From contig NZ_CP054141.1 in NCBI RefSeq assembly GCF_013284035.1, positions 3,844,001 through 3,908,000 on the forward strand: a stretch of 64,000 bases of DNA. The letters run 5' to 3'. The DNA is from Flavobacterium sp. M31R6. Its GTDB lineage: Bacteria > Bacteroidota > Bacteroidia > Flavobacteriales > Flavobacteriaceae. Under the pieces are notes generated by a model. It was not told the DNA's origin. It saw only the letters and a program-made list of their open reading frames with translations, and searched no databases. Shown piece by piece: positions 1 to 9,028 of this stretch (position 1 is its first letter; each line of letters opens with the position of its first letter). Position numbers and translations under genes: made by a program.

Positions 1-239
1 ATTGTGGTCCTACTTTATAACCGGTGGCAAAAAGAAAAAAATCAAAGAAAATAGTTTTGACAATTGGGGGGATTTCGATGTTCAATTGGCCAATAAAGAA
101 CCCCTGTGAACAAAGTTCCCAAAACTACCCCAATTTTAAAAGTACCAATTTTTATATGCCCTAAAGCAAAACCTAGAGATAGTGTCAAAAAAACGGCTAA
201 CTCAGGATGATCCCGTAAAATATGTGCAAAACTTTCCAT
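1..239 (-). pseudogene. AspT/YidE/YbjL-type antiporter, N-terminal part, frameshifted and cut by the window edge
   Basis: Reading from the ATG at 239, the first ~47 codons give a hydrophobic segment (HPELAVFLTLSLGFALGHIK, then GTFKIGVVLGTLFTGVL) typical of the N-terminus of the aspartate:alanine-exchanger/YidE/YbjL permease family. After GVL the frame runs to a stop at 42. Dropping one T from the run at plus positions 95-97 restores a good family sequence (IGQLNIEIPPIVKTIFF, then FFLFATGYKVGPQ) that stays open to position 1. So there is a one-base frameshift. It is either a real inactivation or a sequencing error; the intact continuation argues that any inactivation is recent. The rest of the gene lies outside the window. 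Confidence 0.7.
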
Positions 240-496
240 TAACTTCAGATTTAAAATCCATTAACAAAATACACTCTACTTTAAAAACAGGGGCAAGCTT
301 TTAAATTAACAATAAAGTTAATACATAAATAAGTATAACAAAGAATATCACACTTTTTTTCATCAATTTATATTGAATATAATTAATATTAGCAATTATA
401 TTCAAACAATTAACAAACATTCATAATAACTTAACAATCACAATATTTTCAATTCTCCATAATTTATTATCTACATACATTCCAAAACTAATTAGA

Positions 497-2113
497 CTAT
501 TTGTATTTCGGAATGTACATTTTGCTTTTGATAAAATCACTAATATTTTCAGGCCTTTCAACACCTGCTAAACCTGAATTAAAAATATCTTCCGCAACTT
601 TTACAGCGACATTTACTGATACTTTCAAAATATCGGCAACATTGGGATAAATTAAACCTTTTTCAAAATCCGCTAAACATACTTGTTCTGCTACAGCTTC
701 TGCGGCAGTCAATAATATATCATCTGTAACTCTCTTCGCTTCGGTTGCAAAAATAGCGAGTCCTAAAGCCGGAAAAATAAATACATTATTTCCTTGGCCT
801 GGTGTAAAGATTTTACCTTGATATTCTACCGGGGCAAATGGACTTCCACTAGCAAAAATGGCTTTCCCTTTACTCCAATTATATGCCTGTTCAGCAGTAC
901 ATTCAGAATGAGAAGTTGGGTTGGAGTAGGGAAAAATTATAGGCCGTTCATTTACAGCACTCATATTTTCGATTACCTGCTGATTAAATGCTCCTCCAAC
1001 TGTACTAACACCTACAATGGCTGTCGGCTTAATTTTAAGGACTGCTTCGGCAAAATCGGTACAAGGATCTGAATCATGGGCAAAATCGAATTGATGCTCA
1101 ACAAGATCCGTTCGGTTTTTTACCAACAATCCATTTACATCAAACATCCAAATTTGATTTAAAGCTTCTTCCCTAGTCAAACCATCTCTTTGGAATTTTT
1201 TAACAAGCATATCAGCGATACCGAAAGCTGCGGCACCTGCACCTAAAAATAAAAAGTGCTGATCAATAAATCTTTTTTCCATCAAGCGACTTATGGAAAT
1301 AAATCCTGCAGTAGCGATAGCGGCCGTTCCTTGAATATCATCATTAAAAGTACAAACTTTCTCTTTGTAGGTATTTAAAATCTTGATGGCATCAACTCCT
1401 GGAAAGTCTTCCCATTGTATGCAAATTTTTGGAAAAACTTCGTTCATAGCCTCAACAAATGCGGCAACAAAATCATCAAATTCCTTACCTCTAATTCTTT
1501 TACATTTCAAACCTGGATATAGTGGGTCATTCAAAAACTCTTCATTATTGGTCCCAACATCCAACACAATTGGCAGCGTATATTCTGGAGGAACTCCTCC
1601 GCAACTGGTATATAAAACTAATTTCCCTATGGGTATTCCTAAACCAAAAATACCCAAATCCCCCAATCCTAGTATACGTCCGCCGTCTGTAACAACAGTA
1701 AATCGGACATCTTTTTCGGGCCAATTTCGCAGAATCTCTTTTATATGATCTTTTTGATTAATCGATAGATATAAACCTCTGGGTCTTCGTGTTACTTGTC
1801 CAAATTTTTGACAAGCTTCTCCAACTGTCGGAGTATATACAAGGGGCAAAAACTTGGCAGGATCACTGGTGATTGTTTTAAAAAACAAAGTTTCATTATT
1901 CTCCAACAACTGCATCAGGAAAATATATTGATTTATGGGTTTTTCAAAATTTTCCAGTTGTTCCTGAATACGTACTATTTGTGTTTCAATGGTTTCAACT
2001 GCTTCTGGCAACATTCCTTGCAAACCATATTTATCTCTTTCCTCCTGAGTAAAAGCTGATCCTTTATTTAATCGAGGATTCCGTAATATTGAATAACCAG
2101 TGCTATCTTCCAT
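497..2113 (-). CDS. maeA: NAD-dependent malic enzyme
   Basis: This is a 538-residue cytoplasmic malic enzyme, which oxidatively decarboxylates malate to pyruvate and links the TCA cycle to gluconeogenesis and lipid synthesis. The N-terminal malic domain shows YTPTVGEACQKFG and TDGGRILGLGDLG. CIQWEDFPG and TFNDDIQGTAAIATAG carry the metal-binding acidic residues. The NAD-binding domain has FLGAGAAAFGIADML, and the late motif YSNPTSHSECTAEQA is typical of the SfcA/MaeA type. Length matches the large NAD-type enzymes (about 540-560 residues) rather than the short MaeB-like form. It stands alone, with about 250 AT-rich bases on each side. Confidence 0.95.
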   Translation of the reverse strand: MEDSTGYSILRNPRLNKGSAFTQEERDKYGLQGMLPEAVETIETQIVRIQEQLENFEKPINQYIFLMQLLENNETLFFKTITSDPAKFLPLVYTPTVGEACQKFGQVTRRPRGLYLSINQKDHIKEILRNWPEKDVRFTVVTDGGRILGLGDLGIFGLGIPIGKLVLYTSCGGVPPEYTLPIVLDVGTNNEEFLNDPLYPGLKCKRIRGKEFDDFVAAFVEAMNEVFPKICIQWEDFPGVDAIKILNTYKEKVCTFNDDIQGTAAIATAGFISISRLMEKRFIDQHFLFLGAGAAAFGIADMLVKKFQRDGLTREEALNQIWMFDVNGLLVKNRTDLVEHQFDFAHDSDPCTDFAEAVLKIKPTAIVGVSTVGGAFNQQVIENMSAVNERPIIFPYSNPTSHSECTAEQAYNWSKGKAIFASGSPFAPVEYQGKIFTPGQGNNVFIFPALGLAIFATEAKRVTDDILLTAAEAVAEQVCLADFEKGLIYPNVADILKVSVNVAVKVAEDIFNSGLAGVERPENISDFIKSKMYIPKYK

Positions 2114-2367
2114 TTTAATCAGTTTAAAAATTATATATTTTTTAAAATCAACAAAATATCTATTATTACAATTCAGAAATGAATGTTCTTAAAATCATTT
2201 CGTCCTATAAAAGAAAACTTTAAAAAAATAACAATTCAAAAAGAGGATTCCTGCTTTTTGAATTTTACAACATAAACTTACTAAAATATTCAATACCAAA
2301 TCGTTAAATATTACTTTCGGAATATCATTCTTTGATATTTAGCTACTAAAAAAAACAGATATGGTAA

Positions 2368-3138
2368 TTATTCGTCTCCCGAATGATGCTCTGGAGCTTT
2401 AGGTGCGTTATGCTTTATTGCTGTATTCAGGTAAAAGAACAATCGAATAGTATGATTCATGTCGTATTGATAACCTGAATATTTTTCTTGATAAACATTC
2501 ATATAACCAAAATCATAACTCAATTTGGGGTTGATATTTTGTTTGATTCCAATAAACAATCTGTTTTGATCAAATGTATTATAGACCACTTCTTTGCCGA
2601 AATGAATTAACAACTCATCCGATAAAACCAATGAAGGTAACTTTTTGTTACTGAATACCGGAATAGTGAAACTGGCTAAATAACGTATTCTATCGGTAAA
2701 ACGAAGTTCGCCTGAGGGTTCATCATTCACCATTTTCTCTTGCCATCTTTGTTCGTTTCGCAATCTTTGAAGAATACTTACTTTTCCAACTTTGGTGATT
2801 AATTGTGCTTGTTGATATATTCTGTTTTCATCCGCGTAAGTTGACCATCCCTCTTTTGTTGGAGCTAACCACATATGGGCATAACCTGCCGTTAATGAAA
2901 CCGATGCATTAGGTATATAAGAAACACCGCCTCTCAAAAAATAAAAATTATTACTTTCAAAGAAACCATTTTCACGAATATGGGCATCGGCAACAACTCC
3001 CCAGTGATCACTGAACTTTGTCACCGTGTTCAATGAAACCCAAGTTTGAACTTGCTGATTAACTTCTTTTTTTGTCGCCCCTTGACCGAAGATTAAAAAG
3101 GGGAAGAATAAAACTAAAATTTTAGATAAATTTTTCAA
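2368..3138 (-). CDS. DUF2490 family outer-membrane protein
   Basis: This 256-residue protein starts with a signal peptide (KNLSKILVLFFPFLIFGQG). It continues as alternating hydrophobic/polar strands with aromatic ends (VSLTAGYAHMW, LRFTDRIRYLASF, YDFGYMNVYQ) and finishes with IRLFFYLNTAI before a short polar tail. This is the pattern of the DUF2490 family, predicted small outer-membrane beta barrels common in Bacteroidota. No function is established for the family as far as I know. It is a single-gene unit with no obvious partner. Confidence 0.8.
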   Translation of the reverse strand: MKNLSKILVLFFPFLIFGQGATKKEVNQQVQTWVSLNTVTKFSDHWGVVADAHIRENGFFESNNFYFLRGGVSYIPNASVSLTAGYAHMWLAPTKEGWSTYADENRIYQQAQLITKVGKVSILQRLRNEQRWQEKMVNDEPSGELRFTDRIRYLASFTIPVFSNKKLPSLVLSDELLIHFGKEVVYNTFDQNRLFIGIKQNINPKLSYDFGYMNVYQEKYSGYQYDMNHTIRLFFYLNTAIKHNAPKAPEHHSGDE

Positions 3139-3410
3139 AATAGCATAGCGTTTAAATCGAAAATAAGTTTGTAATAAAATTAATTAAAATATCATTACTA
3201 TTTTTTTTACAGTAAAATTACTTTCCCTTTCAATATTTAAACATGATATTTATCATTTGGAAGAAGAAAATGAGGCATTTATAATTAGAAAAAATAAGAC
3301 CTTTAATAAATACTAAGTAATTCGAAAAATATATTCCTTGTGTTTTCAAACCCATTGCGAGTTTCATCAAATAAAAAGCAAACAGGGCTTCTGTACAATC
3401 GTCAATATAG

Positions 3411-3566
3411 AAAAAGGAAACTATCGACATTCAAGTTGAATGGATTGATTATGGCAAACTAAAAGACACTGACGAAGATGGAAATATTTATAAACTGGGA
3501 ACAAATTGAAAACAACTCTTTGTGACTCCCAAGACTGATAATTCTTTTTACAATCTTTATATTTGG
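3411..3566 (+). pseudogene. Possible remnant of an unidentified gene with an in-frame stop
   Basis: From 3411 the plus frame reads KKETIDIQVEWIDYGKLKD, then TDEDGNIYKLGTN, a TGA stop at 3507-3509, and in the same frame KQLFVTPKTDNSFYNLYIWA. Both halves look like protein with balanced charge, unlike the surrounding AT-rich spacer. A single base change (TGG to TGA) could have created the stop. I cannot name the family, there is no start codon, and a TAG lies just upstream at 3408. This call rests only on amino-acid composition. Confidence 0.3.
3558..3565 (+). promoter_or_regulatory. -7 promoter element TATATTTG
   Basis: A perfect TAnnTTTG match 18 bases before the ATG at 3583, so the transcript leader would be very short. 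No good TTTG -33 partner is visible. Confidence 0.5.
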
Positions 3567-3582
3567 GCATTAATCCTAATCT

Positions 3583-4386
3583 ATGAACAAAGTATTTTTT
3601 CTTTTCTTTTTACTTTTTTTCAATACTTTTTATTCCCAAACCAAACTCCTTTCCTGGAATCTGGAAAACTTTGGTAAATCCAAATCAGATCAGGAGATTG
3701 CATTTATTGTCAATACAGTAAAAGAATATGATATAATCACAATTCAAGAAGTAGTGGCTGGAAACGGTGGAGCACAGGCCGTGGTAAAACTAGCTGATGC
3801 ACTCAACCAAAAAGGAAGTAAATGGGATTATCGGATAAGTGACCCCACTTCAAGCAGTAACTATAAAACAGAACGTTATGCTTTTATCTGGAAAACCAGT
3901 AGTCTAAAACTAAAAGGAAAACCTTGGCTGGAGCAAAAATATCATTTGGAAATAGATCGTGAACCTTATTTTGCTACTTTTGAAATCAAAGGAAAAAACA
4001 TTACCATTGCTACTTTTCATGCTATCACAAAAAGTAAGCAACCCGAAACTGAGATTAAATATTTCAAGCTTCTGCCCCAAGAATATCCTACTTTGAATTT
4101 ACTGTTTGCAGGAGATTTTAATTGTCCGCAATCGCATTCGGTTTTTACGCCTTTAAAGAAAATGGGCTTCGCTCCTGTTTTAGAAAATCAAAAGACATCA
4201 CTAAAAACAAAACCTAAAGGTGACAATTACCTCGCGTCTGAATATGACAATATGTTTTATAAAACCAGTTCCATAAACTATATAAAATCGGATGTGATTA
4301 TGTTTTATAAAAAATTCATTTCCTTAAAAGAAGCGCGGAAAATATCTGATCATATTCCTATTTGGTTTGAATTTTCCTTGAATTAA
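3583..4386 (+). CDS. Secreted endonuclease/exonuclease/phosphatase (DNase I-like) family protein
   Basis: The 267-residue product has a signal peptide (KVFFLFFLLFFNTFYSQ) followed directly by the DNase I-like fold. SWNLENFGKS holds the metal-binding Asn, IITIQEVVAG the catalytic Glu, LLFAGDFNCP the D-x-N motif, and KISDHIPIWFEF the final D-H pair. All catalytic positions of the EEP superfamily appear present, so it should be an active metal-dependent phosphodiesterase or nuclease outside the cytoplasm. The substrate (DNA, phospholipid or other) cannot be told from sequence. It ends against a bidirectional terminator shared with the convergent gene at 4458. Confidence 0.85.
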   Translation: MNKVFFLFFLLFFNTFYSQTKLLSWNLENFGKSKSDQEIAFIVNTVKEYDIITIQEVVAGNGGAQAVVKLADALNQKGSKWDYRISDPTSSSNYKTERYAFIWKTSSLKLKGKPWLEQKYHLEIDREPYFATFEIKGKNITIATFHAITKSKQPETEIKYFKLLPQEYPTLNLLFAGDFNCPQSHSVFTPLKKMGFAPVLENQKTSLKTKPKGDNYLASEYDNMFYKTSSINYIKSDVIMFYKKFISLKEARKISDHIPIWFEFSLN

Positions 4387-4390
4387 TTAT

Positions 4391-4440
4391 CAAAAAAAAA
4401 TCCAAAATCCAATAGTTACAATTGGAATTTGGATTTTTCA
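4391..4440. terminator. Bidirectional terminator hairpin
   Basis: A 16-base arm at 4398-4413 pairs with 4421-4436 (one mismatch, 7-base loop). There is an A run on the left and a T run on the right. It lies between convergent genes and can stop transcripts in both directions. Confidence 0.75.
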
Positions 4441-4457
4441 GTTTGAGATTTATTTTT

Positions 4458-5720
4458 CTATGTTTTCTGCTTTTTCTTTCTGGCTGCAGGAAACAAAACG
4501 TTATTCAAAATTAATCGATAGCCTGGAGAATTGGGATGCAAATCCAAAACTGTAGCTGGATCGCCAACTTGATGCTGGTAATCCTCTGGATCATGTCCTC
4601 CATAAAAAGTAAACATTCCTTTTCCTTTTTCACCGTGTATGTATCGTGCTTCACCATTCAGCTCACAAGTTCCCATAACCAAAACATTCGATTTTATCAG
4701 TTCTGGATCAAATGAAGTCGTTTGCCCCATAAACCCTTTGATTAATTGTGTATGATTTTGACACAACATACTTGGTATGAAATCCCATTTGGCCGAATAT
4801 TCCATCAAAGTAAAATAATCTTTATCCATAGGAACCTTTCTTTTTAAGGTCATATCAATATCCGAAAACTCATATTGCTCTGGTCTTCGCTCCAGAGTGA
4901 AATTCTTGAAAGCAAAAGTATTATTAAAATTCAGTTTGGACTGATAATTAGCTTCGCTGGGATCACCGTCAAACATGGATTCGCAAATATCAACACCATC
5001 TGCCGCCAAAGCAATATCAAAGCTATCGGTTGCAGAACACATTGCAAACAAAAATCCTCCTCCAATTACAAAATCTCTAATTTTTTTAGCAACTGCCCCT
5101 TTTTCCTGAGATACTTTTTCGTAACCTAATTTCTTCGCCAAAGCCTCAGCATCTCTCTTTTGATCTATGTACCAAGGAATATTTTTGTAAGCTGCATAAA
5201 ACTTTCCATACTGTCCAGTATAATCCTCATGATGCAAGTGCAGCCAATCATAAAGCAATAATTGATCACTTAAAACTTCTTCATCGTAAATGGGTGTAAA
5301 AGGAATTTCAGCATACGTCAATACTAAAGTAACGGCGTCATCCCAAGGCTGCTTTCCTTTGGGGGTATAAACTGCAATTTTGGGAGCTTTTTCTAGTATA
5401 ACAGCTTCCATATTCTGCGAAGGACTTGAAATCTCATTCAAAATAGATGTCTCCTCAGCATCCGAAATGACTTCAAAACTAACACCTCGTATTTGGCATT
5501 CTTTTCTAATTTCTTCAGCATCGGGCAATAAGAAAGAACCTCCACGGTAATTAAGCAACCAACTGGCCTTGTAGTTTTTGGCCAAACACCAATAGGTAAT
5601 TCCATACGCTTTAAGATGATTTTGCTGCGTAGTTTCGTCCATTGGCAACAAAATAAAAGAAGCCCTAGAAGAAATCGATAATAGAAAAATAAATATAAAA
5701 AGAATTCTTTTGCACATCAT
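4458..5720 (-). CDS. Secreted protein of the family usually labelled 'asparagine synthetase B'
   Basis: This 420-residue protein has an N-terminal signal peptide (RILFIFIFLLSISSRASF). I recognise it as a Bacteroidota family that databases often call asparagine synthetase B. However, no N-terminal glutaminase cysteine and no ATP-pyrophosphatase SGGxDS motif of AsnB is visible. The middle has VIGGGFLFAMCSATDSFDIA, a Gly-rich turn with a Cys resembling the nucleophile elbow of class-I amidotransferase-like folds. Near the C-terminus are GEKGKGMFTFYGGHDPED and HPNSPGYRLILNNVL. The export signal also argues against a biosynthetic role. True function unknown. Confidence 0.65.
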   Translation of the reverse strand: MMCKRILFIFIFLLSISSRASFILLPMDETTQQNHLKAYGITYWCLAKNYKASWLLNYRGGSFLLPDAEEIRKECQIRGVSFEVISDAEETSILNEISSPSQNMEAVILEKAPKIAVYTPKGKQPWDDAVTLVLTYAEIPFTPIYDEEVLSDQLLLYDWLHLHHEDYTGQYGKFYAAYKNIPWYIDQKRDAEALAKKLGYEKVSQEKGAVAKKIRDFVIGGGFLFAMCSATDSFDIALAADGVDICESMFDGDPSEANYQSKLNFNNTFAFKNFTLERRPEQYEFSDIDMTLKRKVPMDKDYFTLMEYSAKWDFIPSMLCQNHTQLIKGFMGQTTSFDPELIKSNVLVMGTCELNGEARYIHGEKGKGMFTFYGGHDPEDYQHQVGDPATVLDLHPNSPGYRLILNNVLFPAARKKKQKT

Positions 5721-5737
5721 TGAAAACTATTTTAAAG

Positions 5738-5745
5738 CAAAGATA
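5738..5745 (-). promoter_or_regulatory. -7 promoter element TATCTTTG
   Basis: A perfect TAnnTTTG match (minus strand) 18 bases upstream of the ATG at 5720. Confidence 0.5.
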
Positions 5746-5815
5746 ATTGGAAGTAATTAAAGTACTCCTTTAATCTTTTATAATCATGTAAAAAACACTT
5801 TTTAACATTCATCTA

Positions 5816-6481
5816 TTAAATATCCAAAGACACGATGGCATTTTGAATGGCATAAACAACCAATCCTGCAATGTTTTTGGATTCTGTTTTAAGCAACAAA
5901 TTGTTTCTGTGACCTTCAACAGTTCTTGGACTAATAAATAGTTTTTCACCTATTTCGATTGTGCTTTTTTGTTTGCAGATAAGCTGCAATACTTCTAATT
6001 CACGAGAAGTTATAAATCCGGTATCAAAACTGCACTTGGTTTTTTTATTGGTAATCAAATCATTTTGAATGATGTCCATCACATATTCTGAATAATAAAA
6101 TCCTTTTGTGGCTACTTCATTTATGGTTGCAAATAATTCCTGAGGAGTGGCATTTTTAACCAAATAAGAAACAGCTCCCACATCAATCATATTGGCTATA
6201 AACGATTTTGAATCATAACTCGTCAAGGCAATGATTTTTATATCCGAAAAATCTCTATGGATAATTTTAGTGGCTTCAATCCCATTAAGCAATGGCATTT
6301 TCAAATCCATAATCACAATATCGGGCTTAGGATTATCCCCTTTTAGAAAATCAATTAATTCAACACCATCCGAAGCTTCAAAAATCACTTCAATATTTTC
6401 TTCTCTAGATAATAAAAAAGAAATTCCTTTTCTGAATAGAACTTCATCATCAGCTAAAATTATTTTTATAGTTTCCTTCAT
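5816..6481 (-). CDS. NarL/LuxR-family response regulator
   Basis: A 221-residue two-domain regulator. The receiver has the acidic pair DDE at residues 11-13, the phospho-acceptor Asp59 in IVIMDLKMPLLNG, the Thr in IIALTSYD and a Lys in YLVKNATPQE. The C-terminal LuxR helix-turn-helix is clear: FITSRELEVLQLICKQKS, then LFISPRTVEGHRNNLL. It lies directly downstream of its partner kinase gene with only 3 bases between them, so the two are cotranscribed. Target genes are unknown; DNA binding on phosphorylation is the family norm. Confidence 0.92.
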   Translation of the reverse strand: MKETIKIILADDEVLFRKGISFLLSREENIEVIFEASDGVELIDFLKGDNPKPDIVIMDLKMPLLNGIEATKIIHRDFSDIKIIALTSYDSKSFIANMIDVGAVSYLVKNATPQELFATINEVATKGFYYSEYVMDIIQNDLITNKKTKCSFDTGFITSRELEVLQLICKQKSTIEIGEKLFISPRTVEGHRNNLLLKTESKNIAGLVVYAIQNAIVSLDI

Positions 6482-6484
6482 AAT

Positions 6485-7156
6485 TTAGAAATTAAAAATC
6501 ACTGAAATTCCATTATTCATTTGCGATTCAATCGAGAGGCTTCCCTCTAAAATAGCTACTCTACTTACCACATTTTTCATTCCAAGACCCTTATGATTTT
6601 CCAATTGATTTAAATCAAAACCGATTCCGTTATCTGAATACTTACATGTTCTTTTTCCATCAATTTCCTCAAAAAAAACAGATATTGAAGTTGCCCTCCC
6701 ATGTTCTATTGAATTAGTAAATAACTCCTGTAGAATTCTAAAAACATGAATATGATTATCGTTCTCTTTAAAATCAAACTTTAAATTATTCTCGTATTGA
6801 ATATCAATAGCAATATCGTCAATTAACTGAGCACATAATTCTTCAATTCCAGCATGAAGACCAAATTTATCCAATACCGGTGGAAGCAAACTATGCGTCA
6901 TTTTTTTTGAACTATTCAAAGCTTTTGAGGTGTATTCAATAATGTTTTTGGTGATTTCTTCAATCTCTTTTGCAGGTAAATTAGGAATCTTCAGAAGATG
7001 GCAATTCAACGAAATCACATTCAATTTTGAACATATATCGTCATGTAATTCCTGTGCAATTCGCTTTCTATCCGACTCTAGTGTACGAATTACCGCCGAT
7101 AATTGCTTGTTTTTCAGGAAAATATCTAAATTATCAAATTTTAATTTCTTTTCCAT
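6485..7156 (-). CDS. Short cytoplasmic NarL-type sensor histidine kinase
   Basis: This 223-residue kinase has a HisKA_3 dimerization/phosphorylation helix with His38 in RKRIAQELHDDICSKLNVI. A HATPase_c domain follows: N-box LQELFTNSIEHG, G1 box YSDNGIGFDL, G2 region GLGMKNVVSRV. It has no transmembrane segment and no recognizable input domain, only about 28 residues before the His helix. It must sense through a partner protein or an intracellular signal, or be the core of a larger assembly. It forms an operon with the response regulator gene that follows. Confidence 0.9.
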   Translation of the reverse strand: MEKKLKFDNLDIFLKNKQLSAVIRTLESDRKRIAQELHDDICSKLNVISLNCHLLKIPNLPAKEIEEITKNIIEYTSKALNSSKKMTHSLLPPVLDKFGLHAGIEELCAQLIDDIAIDIQYENNLKFDFKENDNHIHVFRILQELFTNSIEHGRATSISVFFEEIDGKRTCKYSDNGIGFDLNQLENHKGLGMKNVVSRVAILEGSLSIESQMNNGISVIFNF

Positions 7157-7274
7157 CTTCTTTTTATTGTAAGTATGATTAACTTCCTTATGGCTTTGAT
7201 GAAATTTTACACTATTTATCTTATTATAAATAAATAAACACGCACTTTATCTGTTTTTATATAACTTTAAACGA

Positions 7275-7282
7275 CAAATATA
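7275..7282 (-). promoter_or_regulatory. -7 promoter element TATATTTG for the two-component operon
   Basis: A perfect TAnnTTTG match on the minus strand, about 119 bases upstream of the kinase ATG. No -33 TTTG at the right spacing. Confidence 0.45.
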
Positions 7283-7415
7283 ACCATATTTAGCTATTTT
7301 CCTAATAAAATCAAATGTTTTTTATTAGCACAAACATAGTAAAAATTCTTATTTTAGAAGAATAAAAAAACTTAAATTACTGTAAACTAGAATCATATAA
7401 GCAAAAATTAAAGCA

Positions 7416-7452
7416 TAAAAAAAAGAATATCTTATCTTCATAAAATATTCTC
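7416..7452 (-). terminator. Intrinsic terminator of dnaB
   Basis: On the minus strand AGAATAT (7451-7445) pairs with ATATTCT (7430-7424) across a 14-base loop and is followed by eight T. Confidence 0.6.
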
Positions 7453-7480
7453 TTTTGTTGTGAAATACGATCTTTAAATT

Positions 7481-9028
7481 TTAAAAAGGAACATCACCAT
7501 CATCATCGTCATCATTATTAAAATTGCTTCCGAAAGCCTCATTTGCCGATGGAAGATTTTTAGTTATAAATGAGTTTTCATCATGATTCATGCTGGATGG
7601 TAAATCATCGTAACCACCACTGTAATCTTCTAAATTGTCAAATCGACCTAAATGACCAATAAATTTCAAACGAACATTTTCAATACCACCATTTCTATGT
7701 TTGGCAATCATAATCTCTGCTTGACCAGCAGTTGGAGAGGCTTCTTCATCATCCCATTCATCAATTTTGTAATATTCAGGACGGTATAAAAATGAAACGA
7801 TATCCGCATCCTGCTCAATCGCTCCAGATTCACGAAGATCCGAAAGCAAAGGTCTTTTGCTGGAACCACGCGTTTCTACAGCACGCGATAATTGCGAAAG
7901 TGCAATCACCGGAATATTCAACTCTTTCGCCAATGCCTTTAAATTTCGGGAGATTGTAGAAATTTCCTGCTCTCTGTTTCCTCCACCTTTTCCGTTTCCA
8001 CCAGCAGTCATCAACTGCAAATAATCAATGATGATAATTTTTATACCATGTTGCGACACCAAACGTCGTGCTTTTGCACGTAAATCAAAAATGGATAAAG
8101 AAGGTGTATCATCTATATATAGCGGTGCTTTTTCTAAGTTCTTAACTTTGGTACTAAGCTGCTCCCACTCGTGCTTTTCTAACTTTCCAGTACGTAACTT
8201 CTCTGAAGACAGACCTGTTTCAGAAGAAATCAACCTGGTAATCAACTGTACCGATGCCATCTCCAGGGAGAACAAAGCAACTGGATGACCAAAATCGATA
8301 GCTATATTTCTAGCCATCGATAATACAAAAGCAGTTTTTCCCATCGCAGGTCTCGCCGCAATAATAATTAAATCACTTGGCTGCCAGCCCGAAGTTAGTT
8401 TATCCAACTTATCAAAACCAGTGGCAACACCACTTAGTCCTTCTTGACCTGCAATTTCTTCGATACGTTTCTTAGCTTGCAAAACTAAACTCTGAGCAGT
8501 TTCGGAACTACGCTTGATATTTCCTTGAGTTACTTCATAAAGTTTAGATTCGGCTTTATCCAACAAATCAAATACATCGGTAGTTTCATCATAGGAATCT
8601 TCAATAATTTCAGATGAAATGCGGATTAAACTACGTTGAATAAATTTTTGCAGAATAATTCTGGAGTGAAATTCAATATGTGCCGATGAGGAAATCTTTT
8701 GCGTAAGCTGGATTAAATAAAAATCACCTCCTGCAAGATCTAATTTAGCAGTTTTTCGAAGTTGGGCCGAAACGGTCAACAAATCGATTGGTTGTGTGTC
8801 ATTGAATAATTGAACAATGGCCTCAAAAATATATTTGTGAGCATCTTTGTAAAATGCATCAGCTTGCAGAATATCAATTACATCATCTACCCCTTTTTTA
8901 TCAATCATCATTGCCCCAAGCACTGCTTCTTCTAAATCTAATGCTTGTGGTGGTAATTTTCCTTTTTCTAGGTTAATAATTGTTGTTTTGTCCACTTTAA
9001 CCGGACTTATATTTTTGAAATTTTCCAT
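7481..9028 (-). CDS. dnaB: Replicative DNA helicase
   Basis: This 515-residue protein has the DnaB layout. The N-terminal all-helical domain (from PQALDLEEAVLGAMMIDK) is followed by a linker and a RecA-like motor domain beginning at GVATGFDKLDKLTSGWQ. Walker A is ARPAMGKTAF, Walker B is IIIIDYLQLM, and the later motif reads VIALSQLSRAVETR, then LLSDLRESGAIEQDADIV. It unwinds DNA ahead of the replisome as a hexamer. No intein interrupts the P-loop. The C-terminus is an acidic Asn/Asp tail (DDDDDGDVPF). A near-consensus -7 (TACTTTCG) lies at 9039-9046. Confidence 0.97.
   Translation of the reverse strand: MENFKNISPVKVDKTTIINLEKGKLPPQALDLEEAVLGAMMIDKKGVDDVIDILQADAFYKDAHKYIFEAIVQLFNDTQPIDLLTVSAQLRKTAKLDLAGGDFYLIQLTQKISSSAHIEFHSRIILQKFIQRSLIRISSEIIEDSYDETTDVFDLLDKAESKLYEVTQGNIKRSSETAQSLVLQAKKRIEEIAGQEGLSGVATGFDKLDKLTSGWQPSDLIIIAARPAMGKTAFVLSMARNIAIDFGHPVALFSLEMASVQLITRLISSETGLSSEKLRTGKLEKHEWEQLSTKVKNLEKAPLYIDDTPSLSIFDLRAKARRLVSQHGIKIIIIDYLQLMTAGGNGKGGGNREQEISTISRNLKALAKELNIPVIALSQLSRAVETRGSSKRPLLSDLRESGAIEQDADIVSFLYRPEYYKIDEWDDEEASPTAGQAEIMIAKHRNGGIENVRLKFIGHLGRFDNLEDYSGGYDDLPSSMNHDENSFITKNLPSANEAFGSNFNNDDDDDGDVPF

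Larger units (their letters stand above)
3139..3582. other. Intergenic stretch with possible gene remnants
   Basis: These 444 bases separate two divergently oriented genes. No intact gene is convincing. A minus-strand open frame at 3230-3430 is very hydrophobic and matches nothing I know. On the plus strand two short stretches look coding but lie in different frames: one around 3230-3319 and one from 3411 to about 3566. They suggest a decayed gene. A promoter-like TATATTTG sits at 3558. Confidence 0.4.
7157..7480. other. Intergenic region with a promoter and a terminator
   Basis: This gap of 324 bases lies between the kinase gene and dnaB, both on the minus strand. It holds a perfect -7 element for the kinase operon at 7275-7282, implying a leader of about 115 bases, and a terminator for dnaB at 7416-7452. 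I see no gene or conserved RNA in the rest. Confidence 0.6.

Noticed and set aside
3230..3430. 66-residue minus-strand open frame in the intergenic gap
   Set aside because: Very hydrophobic and Phe/Ile-rich by AT composition, with no known motif. The plus strand has better coding-like remnants.
7481..7515. CAT/ATC-rich microsatellite-like stretch
   Set aside because: It is only the Asp codons of the acidic DnaB C-terminus, not a separate repeat.
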